In this document: piece by piece, positions 9,127-18,195 of the stretch
Position numbering within the stretch: position 1 is the first letter of the stretch
Layout: each line of letters begins with the position of its first letter
Assembly (NCBI RefSeq): GCF_003330725.1
Contig: NZ_CP030840.1
Location: forward strand, 5,518,001-5,582,000
DNA length: 64,000 nucleotides
Reading direction: 5' to 3'
Source: Acidisarcina polymorpha
GTDB taxonomy: Bacteria; Acidobacteriota; Terriglobia; Terriglobales; Acidobacteriaceae
Translations under genes and position numbers: made by a program
The notes under the pieces: generated by a model
Database searches by the model: none
What the model was told of the DNA's origin: nothing
Seen by the model: only the letters and a program-made list of their open reading frames with translations

Positions 9127-9242
9127 TAGAGCAGAAATACAGATGGTGTCCTGTCGTGGAAATCAGCTCTTTAGGTGTTTTCCTAAAAGAAAGGCTTATG
9201 GAGTTCGGCCCTTCGCATTACAGTAACTGTACTTCTGCTCTA
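9127..9242. other. Second long-range inverted repeat in the tolC-like leader
   Basis: 9127-9142 (TAGAGCAGAAATACAG) pairs with 9227-9242 in 15 of 16 positions across an 84-nt loop. The right arm lies inside the 41-nt element also found upstream of lemA. It ends about 150 nt before the start of the TolC-like protein and directly follows the 8990-9113 stem, so the two could form a compound leader. Confidence 0.45.
9201..9241 (+). repeat. 41-nt intergenic element, copy 1
   Basis: Matches 57119-57159 at 36 of 41 positions without gaps, including an identical core AGTAACTGTACTTC. Both copies lie upstream of plus-strand genes for envelope proteins. The function is unknown. Confidence 0.6.
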
Positions 9243-9393
9243 AACGCGAATCGGGCGGCCCTTATCGTGACTTGCTGAAAGGGTACCCGGAAGTGAAAGC
9301 CTGGAAACACGGTTCGAACTTGCATTTCAGAGTCGAACAACCACACAGCTGCGTCTGAGTAGGACGCATATAGAACCAAGTGGAGAAGGGTGA

Positions 9394-11646
9394 ATGGATT
9401 TCTTGTTCGAATTTCGAGGCAGGCGGCAGAGTGTGCCATCGGGAACCATCAAGAGCGTACCGAGGTCCCTCAGATCTCATCTTTCCGCCGGCTGCCTTCA
9501 GGCCTATGCGGCGATCGCCTGCCTGTTTTTGAGTACGGTGCCGCAACTCGCGATTGCCCAGCAGTCAGCGCCGACCGATTCTGCACAGGCGGTTCCCCCC
9601 AGCCCGTCCAACGCCCGGGGGTCGATGACTGATCTGCACCCTACGTCAAGGGACTTTCGCGTTCCCAAGCGGTACTGGAGAAACCCGTTCGCGATTTACA
9701 CGCCGACTCAGGTCGACCCAGCCGTAACCATGAACTCGCCTCGCCTGGAAGATCTGGCGAAAGGTGGGAAAATTTATTTGAGTTTGAGTGATGCCGTCGT
9801 GCTCGCGCTCGAAAACAACTACGACATTGCCATTCAACGCTACAACATCGACATCGCGGATACGGATATCCTGCGTTCCAAGTCCGGAGCTGCTCTGCTC
9901 GGCGCCCCGAGCGGGCTGGTCCAGAACACGATCGGAACTACCAACCAGCTTCTGCAGCAAAGTGGAGGCGGCCCAGGAGGTTCAACGACTGCCGCCGGCG
10001 GCGCGGGCGCAGGCGCTTCGGGCCTTACGCTTACCACAAACGGGCTCGGACCGGTCCCCGAGATCCTCGATCCGGTGCTGACCGGAAATGTCCAGCTCGA
10101 GCGGCAGACAACCCCGCAGACGAGTTCCTTTACCGGGCCTGTGGTGACGACCAACACTAACACCTACGACTTTCAGTACAACCAGGCTTGGATTAGCGGC
10201 ACCGCCTTGACGGTGGGCTTCAACAATAACCGGATCACGACCAATCAAGCTTTTACCAATTACAGCCCGGCATTGAACTCCAACTTCACCGCGCAACTGA
10301 CTCAGCATCTGCTCAATGGCTTCGGCCCGGGGATCAACGCGCGTTTCATCATTCAGGCCAAGAACGACCGGAGGATTACCGATGCTGGCTTTCGCCAGCA
10401 GATTCTCTATACGGTCAACCAGGTGGAGAATATTTACTGGGGCTTGGTCAGCGCGTATGAAGATGTCCAATCGAAACAGCGCGCACTTGAGCAGTCCAAG
10501 CAGCTGGCCTCCGATAATCGCAAGCAGCTGCAGATCGGCACCCTCGCCCCGCTCGATGTAGTCCAGTCCGACAGCAATGTGGCCAGCGATCAGCAGGCGC
10601 TAGTGAACTCTCAGAGTGCGTTGGAATACCAGCAGCTGGTCATCAAACAGGCCATTGCTCGTAACTTGAGCGACCCGGGGCTGGCTGCCGCTCCGGTCAT
10701 TCCAACCGACCGGGTTTCAATCCTGGAGACGCCTGAGGAGAGAATGTCGGTCGAAGATCTTGTCAAGCAGGCCGACGCCAACCGGCCCGACATCCAACAA
10801 GCCATTCTGGCTTTGAAGAATGATGAAATCACGCTGCGTGCAGAGAAGAATGGATTGCTGCCGCAGGTTGATCTCTATGCCTTTTATGGTGCGTCCGGTG
10901 TCGGCGGGCAGCCCGGTCCAAATTGCACCATTCTGGATCCCACTACTTTCCAGAGTCTTCCGTGCTCGGCGGCAACCACCCCGACGATCGACTACAGTCA
11001 CGTCTTTCAGAATTTATTCAACAACTCGGGTCCGAACAAAGGGGTAGGCGTCAATCTGAACGTACCGCTTCGCAATCGCCGGGCCCAGTCCGAACAAGCC
11101 CGCTCAGTGCTCGAGTATCGTCAGGCGGAACTTCAGCTCCAGCAGATTTATTTGAAGGTAAGGATGCAGGTCATTAACGGGCAGTTCGCACTCACCAACG
11201 ACCGGGCGCAGGTTGAGTCGGCGCAGGCCGCGGCCGACTACAACCGGCAAAGCCTTGACTCCGAGCAGAAGAAGTATCGTTTGGGAGCTTCCACGACGGC
11301 GAATGTTCTCCTCCAGCAACGAAACCTGTCCAATGCCGAAAATAATCTGATCACAGCGAGGGCCACCTATGCCAAGGATCGGGCGGCCCTAACGCAGATT
11401 CTGGCCGATACTCTCGATCGCTACGGAATCAGCTTAGAAGATGCGGTTACCGGCAATGTGAAACAGATCCCGGTCATCCCCGGACTTGAGCCAGCCAAAG
11501 CCCAGCCAGAAGTGCAGGTGCCGGGTCAACAGGAGCAGTTGCAGAAGCAGGAAGCAGCGCCTCCACCAGCGGCGGCACCGGCGATGCCGCAGCAACCCCC
11601 TCCCCATCCGGAGCAGACACCGCCGCCTCCGCCGCAACCTCAGTAA
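9394..11646 (+). CDS. TolC-like outer-membrane efflux channel protein
   Basis: Outer-membrane factor of a tripartite efflux or type I secretion system. Residues ~1-56 look like a long signal peptide ending near QLAIAQQ. Two outer-membrane-efflux repeats follow, with long coiled-coil helices (for example QSKQRALEQSKQLASDNRKQL and the SEQARSVLEYRQAELQLQQ stretch) typical of TolC periplasmic tunnels. At 750 aa it is far longer than TolC (~470). The extra length is a Gly/Ala-rich insert at about 190-215, an N-terminal extension, and a Pro/Gln-rich tail of ~60 residues. No RND pump or membrane-fusion gene is adjacent, so the partners lie elsewhere. Confidence 0.87.
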   Translation: MDFLFEFRGRRQSVPSGTIKSVPRSLRSHLSAGCLQAYAAIACLFLSTVPQLAIAQQSAPTDSAQAVPPSPSNARGSMTDLHPTSRDFRVPKRYWRNPFAIYTPTQVDPAVTMNSPRLEDLAKGGKIYLSLSDAVVLALENNYDIAIQRYNIDIADTDILRSKSGAALLGAPSGLVQNTIGTTNQLLQQSGGGPGGSTTAAGGAGAGASGLTLTTNGLGPVPEILDPVLTGNVQLERQTTPQTSSFTGPVVTTNTNTYDFQYNQAWISGTALTVGFNNNRITTNQAFTNYSPALNSNFTAQLTQHLLNGFGPGINARFIIQAKNDRRITDAGFRQQILYTVNQVENIYWGLVSAYEDVQSKQRALEQSKQLASDNRKQLQIGTLAPLDVVQSDSNVASDQQALVNSQSALEYQQLVIKQAIARNLSDPGLAAAPVIPTDRVSILETPEERMSVEDLVKQADANRPDIQQAILALKNDEITLRAEKNGLLPQVDLYAFYGASGVGGQPGPNCTILDPTTFQSLPCSAATTPTIDYSHVFQNLFNNSGPNKGVGVNLNVPLRNRRAQSEQARSVLEYRQAELQLQQIYLKVRMQVINGQFALTNDRAQVESAQAAADYNRQSLDSEQKKYRLGASTTANVLLQQRNLSNAENNLITARATYAKDRAALTQILADTLDRYGISLEDAVTGNVKQIPVIPGLEPAKAQPEVQVPGQQEQLQKQEAAPPPAAAPAMPQQPPPHPEQTPPPPPQPQ

Positions 11647-11690
11647 TAGGGCACAGACTAGAAGCGAAGCTGCTCTAAGCCACCTGACTT

Positions 11691-11729
11691 AACAGCAATG
11701 CCCGGCAAATCATGCCGGCCATTGCTGTT
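11691..11729. terminator. Bidirectional terminator hairpin between convergent genes
   Basis: Sixteen-bp stem (11691-11706 with 11714-11729, one mismatch, 7-nt loop) placed between the convergent tolC-like gene and aroA. U-tracts are weak on both sides. Confidence 0.65.
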
Positions 11730-11746
11730 GAGCAAATCAAAGCGAC

Positions 11747-13048
11747 CTACCGTTCGGCCACACTCTCGAGCAGATCGAAAAACTCCGGGAACGAGATGGC
11801 TGCCGATTCTGCTCCTAGGATCGATGTCTCGCCCTCCGCCCTCAGCGCGGCGATCGAAAATGCCATCGCGATGCGATGATCTCCCCCTGAGTCGATCTGC
11901 GCGCCGTGGAGTTGCTGGCCGCCGGGAACATCCAATCCGTCCTCAAACTCCTCAACTTCCGCGCCCATCGCCCGAAGGTTCTGCGCAACCAACGCAATTC
12001 TGTCGGATTCCTTGACCCGCAATTCCTTCGCATCGCGAATCCGAATGCCGTTCCGAGAATAGGGAGCGATCGCCGCTAGCACCGGAAGTTCATCGATCAA
12101 CTGCGCCGCAAGTGCGCCGGACACGGTCGTGCCGCCCATTCCCTTCGGAGGAGGATTGAGCTGCACCGTTCCGACCAGTTCTCCATACTTTTCCTCGAGA
12201 TCCAACACTGCGACCGTGGCGCCCAGCGCGGTCAGGACATCCAGCAAGGTCGCGCGTGTAGGGTTTAATCCAAGGCCGTCAAGCACCAGGTTTGATTCTG
12301 GAAACAATGCCGCTGCGCAGAGGAAAAATGCCGCGGAAGAGATGTCTCCTGGCACGATCGAATCGATCGCTTTCAGCTGCTGTTTGCCGGTGATCGATAC
12401 CGAATCGACGGTCCGCGTAACCTCCGCGCCAAACGCCCGTAATGCCAGTTCGCCGTGGTCCCGTGTCCTGACACTTTCGCGAACAGTAGTCGTCCCCTCA
12501 GCCTGTAAACCAGCAAAGAGGAGGGCAGTCTTCACTTGAGCACTGGGAATAGGCGTCGTGTAGTCAATGCCGAAGAGGGAAGTCCCGCGTATCACGATCG
12601 GCGCATGGCCATCGGTGAGAACGAGGTTCGCCCCCATCGCCATGAGCGGTTTGCGAATCCGCTCCATGGGCCGGCGGCTCAAAGATGCGTCTCCAACCAG
12701 CGTGAATTCACCCGCCTGAGTCGAAAGCAAACCGGCCATCATGCGCATCGTCGAACCGGAGTTTCCGCAGTCCAAAGGTTCCGCAGATGAAGCGAATGCG
12801 CCGCCGGTACCAGTCACGGCGACTCCGCCATCTTCCAGCCAATCAACTTTTGCGCCGAGCGCCTGAACACATCCGAGGCTGCTGGCGCAATCCGCTCCGG
12901 TAGAAAAGTTGGCAAAGGTGCTGGTGCCCTCGGCAAATCCGCCGAGCATCGCGTACCGGTGCGAAATGCTCTTGTCTCCTGGCAGCCGCAAACTGCCGGA
13001 GAGATTTCGTGCGGGCTTGATAATTCTTTCGGTCATGGTTTCGAGCAA
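11747..13048 (-). CDS. aroA: 3-phosphoshikimate 1-carboxyvinyltransferase (EPSP synthase)
   Basis: Sixth step of the shikimate pathway, joining shikimate-3-phosphate and PEP. Family landmarks are the N-terminal LPGDKSISHRY, DCGNSGSTMRMMAGLL, DLSRRPM-like SLSRRPMERI, the DELPVLAAIAPYS stretch and the C-terminal KESDRIALVAQNL. At 433 aa it is normal length. The start is probably the TTG at 13048, because AGGAG lies 6 nt before it, whereas the ATG at 13036 is 18 nt from that site. Cytoplasmic. No other aro gene is adjacent; the next gene upstream on the same strand is the PP2C phosphatase, 66 bp away. Confidence 0.96.
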   Translation of the reverse strand: MLETMTERIIKPARNLSGSLRLPGDKSISHRYAMLGGFAEGTSTFANFSTGADCASSLGCVQALGAKVDWLEDGGVAVTGTGGAFASSAEPLDCGNSGSTMRMMAGLLSTQAGEFTLVGDASLSRRPMERIRKPLMAMGANLVLTDGHAPIVIRGTSLFGIDYTTPIPSAQVKTALLFAGLQAEGTTTVRESVRTRDHGELALRAFGAEVTRTVDSVSITGKQQLKAIDSIVPGDISSAAFFLCAAALFPESNLVLDGLGLNPTRATLLDVLTALGATVAVLDLEEKYGELVGTVQLNPPPKGMGGTTVSGALAAQLIDELPVLAAIAPYSRNGIRIRDAKELRVKESDRIALVAQNLRAMGAEVEEFEDGLDVPGGQQLHGAQIDSGGDHRIAMAFSIAALRAEGETSILGAESAAISFPEFFDLLESVAER

Positions 13049-13114
13049 ATGGGTCTCCTGAGGCAGCGGTGTATCGATGCTCTTTTATCGTATCGTCTTC
13101 AGACACAACAGGAA

Positions 13115-14992
13115 TTACGTGGCAGCCGGATCGGGCGGAGCGAGCACTTTCAGGACGACCACGGTTTCGTCATCGAATCGATCGACATCCCCTTGGAACT
13201 TCGTCACTTCCTCGAGGATTGTGGTCGCCATCTCGTCGGCGGACTTGTGCTGGTTTTCGCGCACCACCTTGACTAGCATTTCATCGCCGAACATTTCGTC
13301 TGAAGAATTCTGCGCGTCGACAATGCCGTCACTGAAAAAAATGATGGAGTCACCCGGCCGGGTGGCGAGACTGAACTCTTCATACTTCGCCGCCGGAAAC
13401 ATTCCGAGGGGGAAACCCTCGGCTCGCACGGTTTCAACTTCGCCGCCGCGGCAAAAGATGGGCTGGGTGGCGCCGGCATTTGCGATTTGCAATGTCTGAT
13501 TGGAGTCGTTCCAGACTGCGTACACCATCGCTACATACTGCGAGTCGAGACGCCGCTCCTGCAGTGAGTCGTTCAGCGCCTGAAGCATTGCGGAGGGAGA
13601 AAGTAAGCCGCTGGCGAGGGAACGAATGATTCCGCTGACCACAGCCGCGAACAACGCTGCCGCAGCGGCTTTTCCACTGACGTCGCCCAAGACAATACCG
13701 GTACAGTTTTCGTCGAAAGGAAGAAAATCGTAAAGGTCGCCTCCAATCGTGCGAGCCGCCAGGAACTTCGCCGCAAATTCGGCATGGATATGCTTTGGCC
13801 TGCTTGGCGGGAGCAAGCGCAGCTGAACTTCGCGCGCCATCGCAAGGTCATGCTCGAGCCGCTGTTCCTGATGGGCAATCCGCTGATACAACCGGGCGTT
13901 CTCGATGGAGATGGCAATCTGGGCGGCCAGTGTTGTTACGGCGCGCTCGTGATCTTCATTGAAGTAGTAGGGGCGGGTATGTTCGATGTCCAATACCCCG
14001 ATGACCTTGCCCTTGTAGATGAGCGGTACCGCCATCTCTGAGCGTGTCTCCAGGTTTACCAGGTGATAGCGGGGATCTTTGCGAACATCGCCCACCAGCA
14101 CGGCTCGACGCTCGGTTAGGGCAACATGAACCAGACCACGGTCGAGGGGGATGCGCTCTTCAGGAACATACCGCTCCCCGAAACGCACGCCGTACTGGCT
14201 TTCGAGGACCTGGTCGCGCTCATTCAACAGCCAGATGGTGAACATGTGGTAGTCGATAAGCCGGCGAATCAATTGTCCTATCCGTTCCAGCAGCGGATCC
14301 AGATCGAGGATCGAGGTCAGCTCCCGGCTGATTTCATTCATGACCGAGAGTGTCTGGGCCTGTCGCGCAACCCGGGTGTAAAGCCGGGCGTTCTCGATAG
14401 ACTGCGCGATGCGCGAGGCGGTCAATGTAAGTAAATGCAAGTGCTCCGGCTTGAAGTAGCCAAGTTGCTCCGATTGAATGTCAATGACGCCGATCAGTCT
14501 GTTCTTGACGATCAACGGGACGGCCAACTCGGAACGGACCGCAGGATTGACGTTGATGTAGTGTTCGTTGGCGAGCACGTCGTTAATCAACGCAGCTTCG
14601 CGGTTTTGGGCGACCTGCCCAACAATTCCTTTACCCATTTTGATGCGCAGCCGCTCGGTCTCCGCAGTGTGTCCGATCTGAAAGCGCATACGCAGATCGT
14701 TGGTGCGCTCATTCAGCAACAGGATGGCGAAAATGCGATAGTCGATGACCGCGCGGACCAGCCCCGCTGTTCGGTGGAGCAGCGTTTGCAGGTCGAGAGT
14801 GGTATTGAGGGCGTCGGTCAGCCGGAGAAGAAACTCGCCCTGGATTGGCTCAACCCGCACCTGCGCCGGCTGGACTGCCGTATCCGAACTCGGCCGGTAA
14901 TCGCCCTCGAAAGCATGGGTCGCCGCGCTTTCGATTGCATCCTGCTCGGCGCTGCGAATTTCCTCAGTCACGCGGTCCCGATTCTGCTCCAA
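13115..14992 (-). CDS. GAF-GAF-PP2C serine phosphatase (RsbU/SpoIIE type)
   Basis: Predicted signal-responsive protein Ser/Thr phosphatase acting on an anti-anti-sigma (RsbV/SpoIIAA-like) or STAS partner. Two tandem GAF domains (about 45-200 and 215-375) precede a coiled linker (LEHDLAMAREVQLRLLP) and a PP2C domain (about 400-620) with metal-site sequences GGDLYDF, GDVSGKAAAAAL, FFSDGIVDAQN and DDETVVVLK. The linker motif EVQLRLLP is typical of RsbU-like enzymes. 625 aa, no membrane segment, so a soluble sensor. Its STAS target is not adjacent; the stressosome at 37-43 kb is a possible distant partner, which is inference only. Confidence 0.9.
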   Translation of the reverse strand: MEQNRDRVTEEIRSAEQDAIESAATHAFEGDYRPSSDTAVQPAQVRVEPIQGEFLLRLTDALNTTLDLQTLLHRTAGLVRAVIDYRIFAILLLNERTNDLRMRFQIGHTAETERLRIKMGKGIVGQVAQNREAALINDVLANEHYINVNPAVRSELAVPLIVKNRLIGVIDIQSEQLGYFKPEHLHLLTLTASRIAQSIENARLYTRVARQAQTLSVMNEISRELTSILDLDPLLERIGQLIRRLIDYHMFTIWLLNERDQVLESQYGVRFGERYVPEERIPLDRGLVHVALTERRAVLVGDVRKDPRYHLVNLETRSEMAVPLIYKGKVIGVLDIEHTRPYYFNEDHERAVTTLAAQIAISIENARLYQRIAHQEQRLEHDLAMAREVQLRLLPPSRPKHIHAEFAAKFLAARTIGGDLYDFLPFDENCTGIVLGDVSGKAAAAALFAAVVSGIIRSLASGLLSPSAMLQALNDSLQERRLDSQYVAMVYAVWNDSNQTLQIANAGATQPIFCRGGEVETVRAEGFPLGMFPAAKYEEFSLATRPGDSIIFFSDGIVDAQNSSDEMFGDEMLVKVVRENQHKSADEMATTILEEVTKFQGDVDRFDDETVVVLKVLAPPDPAAT

Positions 14993-15106
14993 TAAGATTG
15001 TGACGCGGAGATCCTAGACCAGTCATCATAAACCGGTTCGAGTGGCGCTGCCCGGCGGCCGGCTTTGGAGTCGAGCCGACCTATCGCCCGCGCCGGGGCT
15101 GACTGC

Positions 15107-15132
15107 GAGGTGCGGAGTCGACCCCGCACCTC
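15107..15132. terminator. Hairpin at the deoC 3' end
   Basis: Perfect 9-bp stem GAGGTGCGG/CCGCACCTC (15107-15115 with 15124-15132) overlapping the deoC stop codon. No U-run follows, so termination is uncertain. Confidence 0.35.
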
Positions 15133-15883
15133 AAGGAGCTCCTAACTCCCGTACTATCGATACGCTGGCGCTCGCGCCGATCCGGCTCGCTCCAGACTCA
15201 AGCATTGCCCGGGCGTGCTCCAAGGTGCGGATTCCGCCCGAGGCTTTCACCCCGCACAGGGTCCCAGCGACGCCACGTAATAGGGCGACATCGCCCGGGG
15301 TCGCCCCGCCATTGGCAAAACCTGTGCTGGTCTTGAGATAGTCTGCTCCCGCATGCAGGGCCAGTTCTGCAGCGAGCAACTTCTGCTGCACTGTCAATAA
15401 GGAAGTTTCGAGGATCACTTTGGCGACGGCTCCGGCCTCATGCGCGACTTCGACCACGCCCCGGATGTCTGCTGAGACGTGCAGGTGATTGCCAGATTTT
15501 AATGCACCGATGTCGATGACCATGTCCACTTCTTTCGCGCCAAGGGCGACCAGACTCTGAGTCTCAAGCCGCTTTGTGGTGCTCAACGACGCTCCGAGCG
15601 GAAATCCGACTACCGTACCCACCGGGACACCGGTTCCGGCCAGGGTCGCAACCGCCAACGCCACCCAGGCAGGATTGACCATCGCGCACGCGAACCGGTA
15701 GCCGGCGGCCTCTTCACAAAGCAGGACTACTTGCTCACGCGTCGCGTCTGGCTTGAGCAGGGTGTGGTCGAAGAATGAGGCCAAAGAAGACCAGCTGCTC
15801 AAAGCACGCTGCGAAAATGCAAGCGCATCGAAGGCGCCCGCTCGGTTATCTGCGGTCATGACGGTCATAGGGGATGCTTTCAA
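15131..15883 (-). CDS. deoC: Deoxyribose-phosphate aldolase
   Basis: Cleaves 2-deoxyribose-5-phosphate to glyceraldehyde-3-phosphate and acetaldehyde in deoxynucleoside salvage. Class I aldolase TIM barrel with the Schiff-base lysine in DYLKTSTGF (K184), a second active-site lysine in AVAKVILET (K155) and the phosphate-site VVGFPLGASLS. 250 aa. The first codon is TTG; the ATG at 15868 is a likelier start. It sits 47 bp after hpt on the same strand, and a purine nucleoside phosphorylase is found at 31 kb, together covering part of nucleoside salvage. Confidence 0.94.
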   Translation of the reverse strand: MKASPMTVMTADNRAGAFDALAFSQRALSSWSSLASFFDHTLLKPDATREQVVLLCEEAAGYRFACAMVNPAWVALAVATLAGTGVPVGTVVGFPLGASLSTTKRLETQSLVALGAKEVDMVIDIGALKSGNHLHVSADIRGVVEVAHEAGAVAKVILETSLLTVQQKLLAAELALHAGADYLKTSTGFANGGATPGDVALLRGVAGTLCGVKASGGIRTLEHARAMLESGASRIGASASVSIVRELGAP

Positions 15884-15930
15884 TCGACTGTATTCGTTCT
15901 GGTGTCATTGGCAATCGCCGGGGCTTGCCG

Positions 15931-16500
15931 CTAGGCGGGAAAGTCCGGGGGAAGTATACAGATATCCGGCAAGTTGCGGAACTTTTCCGCGTAGTCCATG
16001 CCATAGCCAATGACAAACTGGTTGGGGATTGAGAATCCGACGTAGTCGGCCTCAATCGGCTCAACTCTTCGCGCCGGTTTATCGAGACACGCGGCAATCT
16101 TGAGAGACTTCGGTTTATGCTGCAGGAAGATCTTTCGTAGATAGCCAAGGGTAATGCCGGTGTCGAGAATGTCCTCCACAATAATGACGTGCTTTCCTTC
16201 GATGGGCTCATCCAGGTCTTTGAGGAGCTTAACCGCCCCACTGGTTGAGCGCGATCCTTTTTTGTAGCTGCTCACCGCCACGAAGTCGAAAGTGCAATCG
16301 ATGTGCACGCTGCGCGCCAGGTCGGCTAAAAAAAAGGCCGAACCCTTGAGAACGCCCACCATAATGACGGTTTCACCCGCGTAATCGCGAGTAATCGCGT
16401 CACCCAACTCGGCCACGCGTCTTTCAATCTGCTCACGGCTGTAAAGGACAAGAAGCTGTTGAGTCGGGGGGATGTTCATCTCTTCTAAGGATATCCTCAA
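15931..16500 (-). CDS. hpt: Hypoxanthine phosphoribosyltransferase
   Basis: Purine salvage: converts hypoxanthine or guanine plus PRPP to IMP or GMP. The PRPP-binding loop VIIVEDILDTGITL is canonical, and KGSAFFLADLAR and VDYVGFSIPN-like ADYVGFSIPNQFVIGYGMDYAEKFRN are family signatures. About 182 aa from the ATG at 16479, which is preferred over the upstream TTG at 16500. It heads an hpt-deoC pair and is divergent from lgt (~60 bp). Cytoplasmic. Confidence 0.95.
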   Translation of the reverse strand: MRISLEEMNIPPTQQLLVLYSREQIERRVAELGDAITRDYAGETVIMVGVLKGSAFFLADLARSVHIDCTFDFVAVSSYKKGSRSTSGAVKLLKDLDEPIEGKHVIIVEDILDTGITLGYLRKIFLQHKPKSLKIAACLDKPARRVEPIEADYVGFSIPNQFVIGYGMDYAEKFRNLPDICILPPDFPA

Positions 16501-16562
16501 ACCGGCTTACCATGCGATAGGGCCTCTGGCTTCGGAGATATACTGAATAGGTCGCCAAAGCT

Positions 16563-17327
16563 ATGTATCCATTTATTCACATCGGCCACTTTTCTATCGG
16601 CACCTTCGGGCTGCTTCTCTGGCTCGCAGCAGTGTGTGCCTGCTGGGTGCTCCATCGTAATTTTCTGCGCTGGGGGATCCAGGCAGATGCGATCGGCATT
16701 GTGGCAGTGGTCACCGTTACCGGCATCATCGGAGCCAAACTCTGGCATGTCGCCGATACCCCCCACGAACACATCTTTGCACGGGAGGGTTTCGCCTGGT
16801 TCGGCGGTCTGGTCTTCGGCATACTTGCACTCTTGTGGCAAGGAAATGCAAATAAAATCGGGGCTATTCGAATGCTGGATCTCGCCACACCCGCCGCCGC
16901 GGTTGGCTACGGAATGGGGCGGCTCGGCTGCCTGATTTCGGGCGATGGGGATTACGGAATTCCGACCAGCTTACCTTGGGGTATGAGCTTCCCGAACGGC
17001 TTGGTGCCGACCACGGACCGCGTTCACCCAACCCCCATTTACGAACTCATCGCCGGATTGTTCATCGGCTACTATCTGTGGCGGCGCGGGTCAACGCAGC
17101 GGCCGGTGGGTCAGCTTACCGGCGAATACCTCATCCTCAGCGGCTTAGCTCGTTTCCTGGTCGAATTCATTCGCATCAATCCTAAGATTTACTGGGGCAT
17201 GAGCAATGCGCAACTTGCCAGCCTGGGATCCATTCTGGGCGGGATCGTCTGTATCGCCGCCGCTCGATGGTATGCAAATACGCACCCAGCGGCTGATCGT
17301 TCGCAAGTGGTGGAAGCCAAAGCTTAG
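16563..17327 (+). CDS. lgt: Prolipoprotein diacylglyceryl transferase-like protein
   Basis: First enzyme of lipoprotein maturation, transferring diacylglycerol from phosphatidylglycerol to the lipobox cysteine. About seven membrane segments are present, with the Lgt signature GMGRLGCLISGDGDYG (about 117-132) and RVHPTPIYE (about 154-162). At 254 aa it is shorter than E. coli Lgt (291). The usual FHGGLIG motif, whose histidine is functionally important in E. coli, reads WFGGLVFG here, with Phe in the His position. Lgt-like proteins lacking this His occur in other phyla, so the annotation stands but the substitution is notable. Confidence 0.85.
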   Translation: MYPFIHIGHFSIGTFGLLLWLAAVCACWVLHRNFLRWGIQADAIGIVAVVTVTGIIGAKLWHVADTPHEHIFAREGFAWFGGLVFGILALLWQGNANKIGAIRMLDLATPAAAVGYGMGRLGCLISGDGDYGIPTSLPWGMSFPNGLVPTTDRVHPTPIYELIAGLFIGYYLWRRGSTQRPVGQLTGEYLILSGLARFLVEFIRINPKIYWGMSNAQLASLGSILGGIVCIAAARWYANTHPAADRSQVVEAKA

Positions 17328-17352
17328 ATCCCGAAGACTGGCCGGCGTGGAA

Positions 17353-18045
17353 CTACAAATGCCGAAGATATTCCTTGGCTTGAGCCAGCTCCGGGAACAG
17401 GCTCTCCTCCGCTTTAAAATCCCGGGAATGCACACAACGCCGGCCGGCTTTGACCTTTACTGGATGCTTCAGGTGCAGCATCTCGTGATACATCAGATAT
17501 TCGACTGCATAACGCGGTGTCGTCTTGCGATCGAATACCTTGCTCACCATGATGGTGTTGTGCGCGGCGTCGTAATGGCCAAGACAGCGTTTGGCAAGAT
17601 GTTCGCTCCAGGTCAGCAAGGGGCGTCCGAGCAGCCCGTGAAAAAATCGTGCGTTGATGCTCTCGAAGACTTCGTCCAGATCGTAGGTTGCTCCCTTGGC
17701 AGTCGAAATCTTCTTGCGACCACGAGACTGCCGTATCCGTTCAGTCTGTCGCAGCATCACGTCGCTTGATGCGAAACGGCGATAACGCGTAGCGTGCGCG
17801 GCCTCTATCGGCTTGCGGTAAAGCTTCGCCAGCAGGATGTGCGCGATCGCCCGCAGCACCGTCTCTGGTGCGCCTTCCAGCAGGTCCGATAAGTGGACCT
17901 TGATCGCGCCCTCTCGCAACCGAATAGTTGTATTCAGGCCTGTGAATCGCCGGAAGCGAACATCGAAGGGGGGAATCGGGGCGCGGGGACGCAGCGCCCG
18001 GTACTCTTCCTGAAATAATGCTGGCAACACTTGTTCCACTTTCAT
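17353..18045 (-). CDS. SprT-like zinc metalloprotease domain protein
   Basis: Soluble 230-aa protein with a zincin motif HEMLH at residues 187-191 in the context YLMYHEMLHLKHP, followed by H206 in a CVHSRDF context as a likely third ligand region. The region RFFHGLLGRPLLTWSEHLAKRCLGHYD matches the SprT/WSS1 fold, in which a strand precedes the HExxH helix. The function of this bacterial group is unknown. Basic N-terminal half without a signal peptide. Convergent with lgt (25-bp gap). Confidence 0.75.
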   Translation of the reverse strand: MKVEQVLPALFQEEYRALRPRAPIPPFDVRFRRFTGLNTTIRLREGAIKVHLSDLLEGAPETVLRAIAHILLAKLYRKPIEAAHATRYRRFASSDVMLRQTERIRQSRGRKKISTAKGATYDLDEVFESINARFFHGLLGRPLLTWSEHLAKRCLGHYDAAHNTIMVSKVFDRKTTPRYAVEYLMYHEMLHLKHPVKVKAGRRCVHSRDFKAEESLFPELAQAKEYLRHL

Positions 18046-18195
18046 AAAGCTAGCACAGCCGACCGCTCTCGAATGAGGAGAGATGCAGGCCGTCGCGCCC
18101 GGTTCTTTATGGGAGTCCTGGCTCGTGCGACCGACGAAAAATTATTTTCCCGACATCTTCTCTCTACATATAATCGGGCCTTGCAGTAATGCCCA

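Larger units (their letters stand above)
8858..9393. other. 536-bp intergenic region with long-range inverted repeats
   Basis: Divergent spacer between truA (minus) and the tolC-like gene (plus). No credible ORF was seen. It holds two successive long stems, 8990-9113 and 9127-9242 (listed separately), and a 41-nt element shared with the lemA upstream region. Confidence 0.7.
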
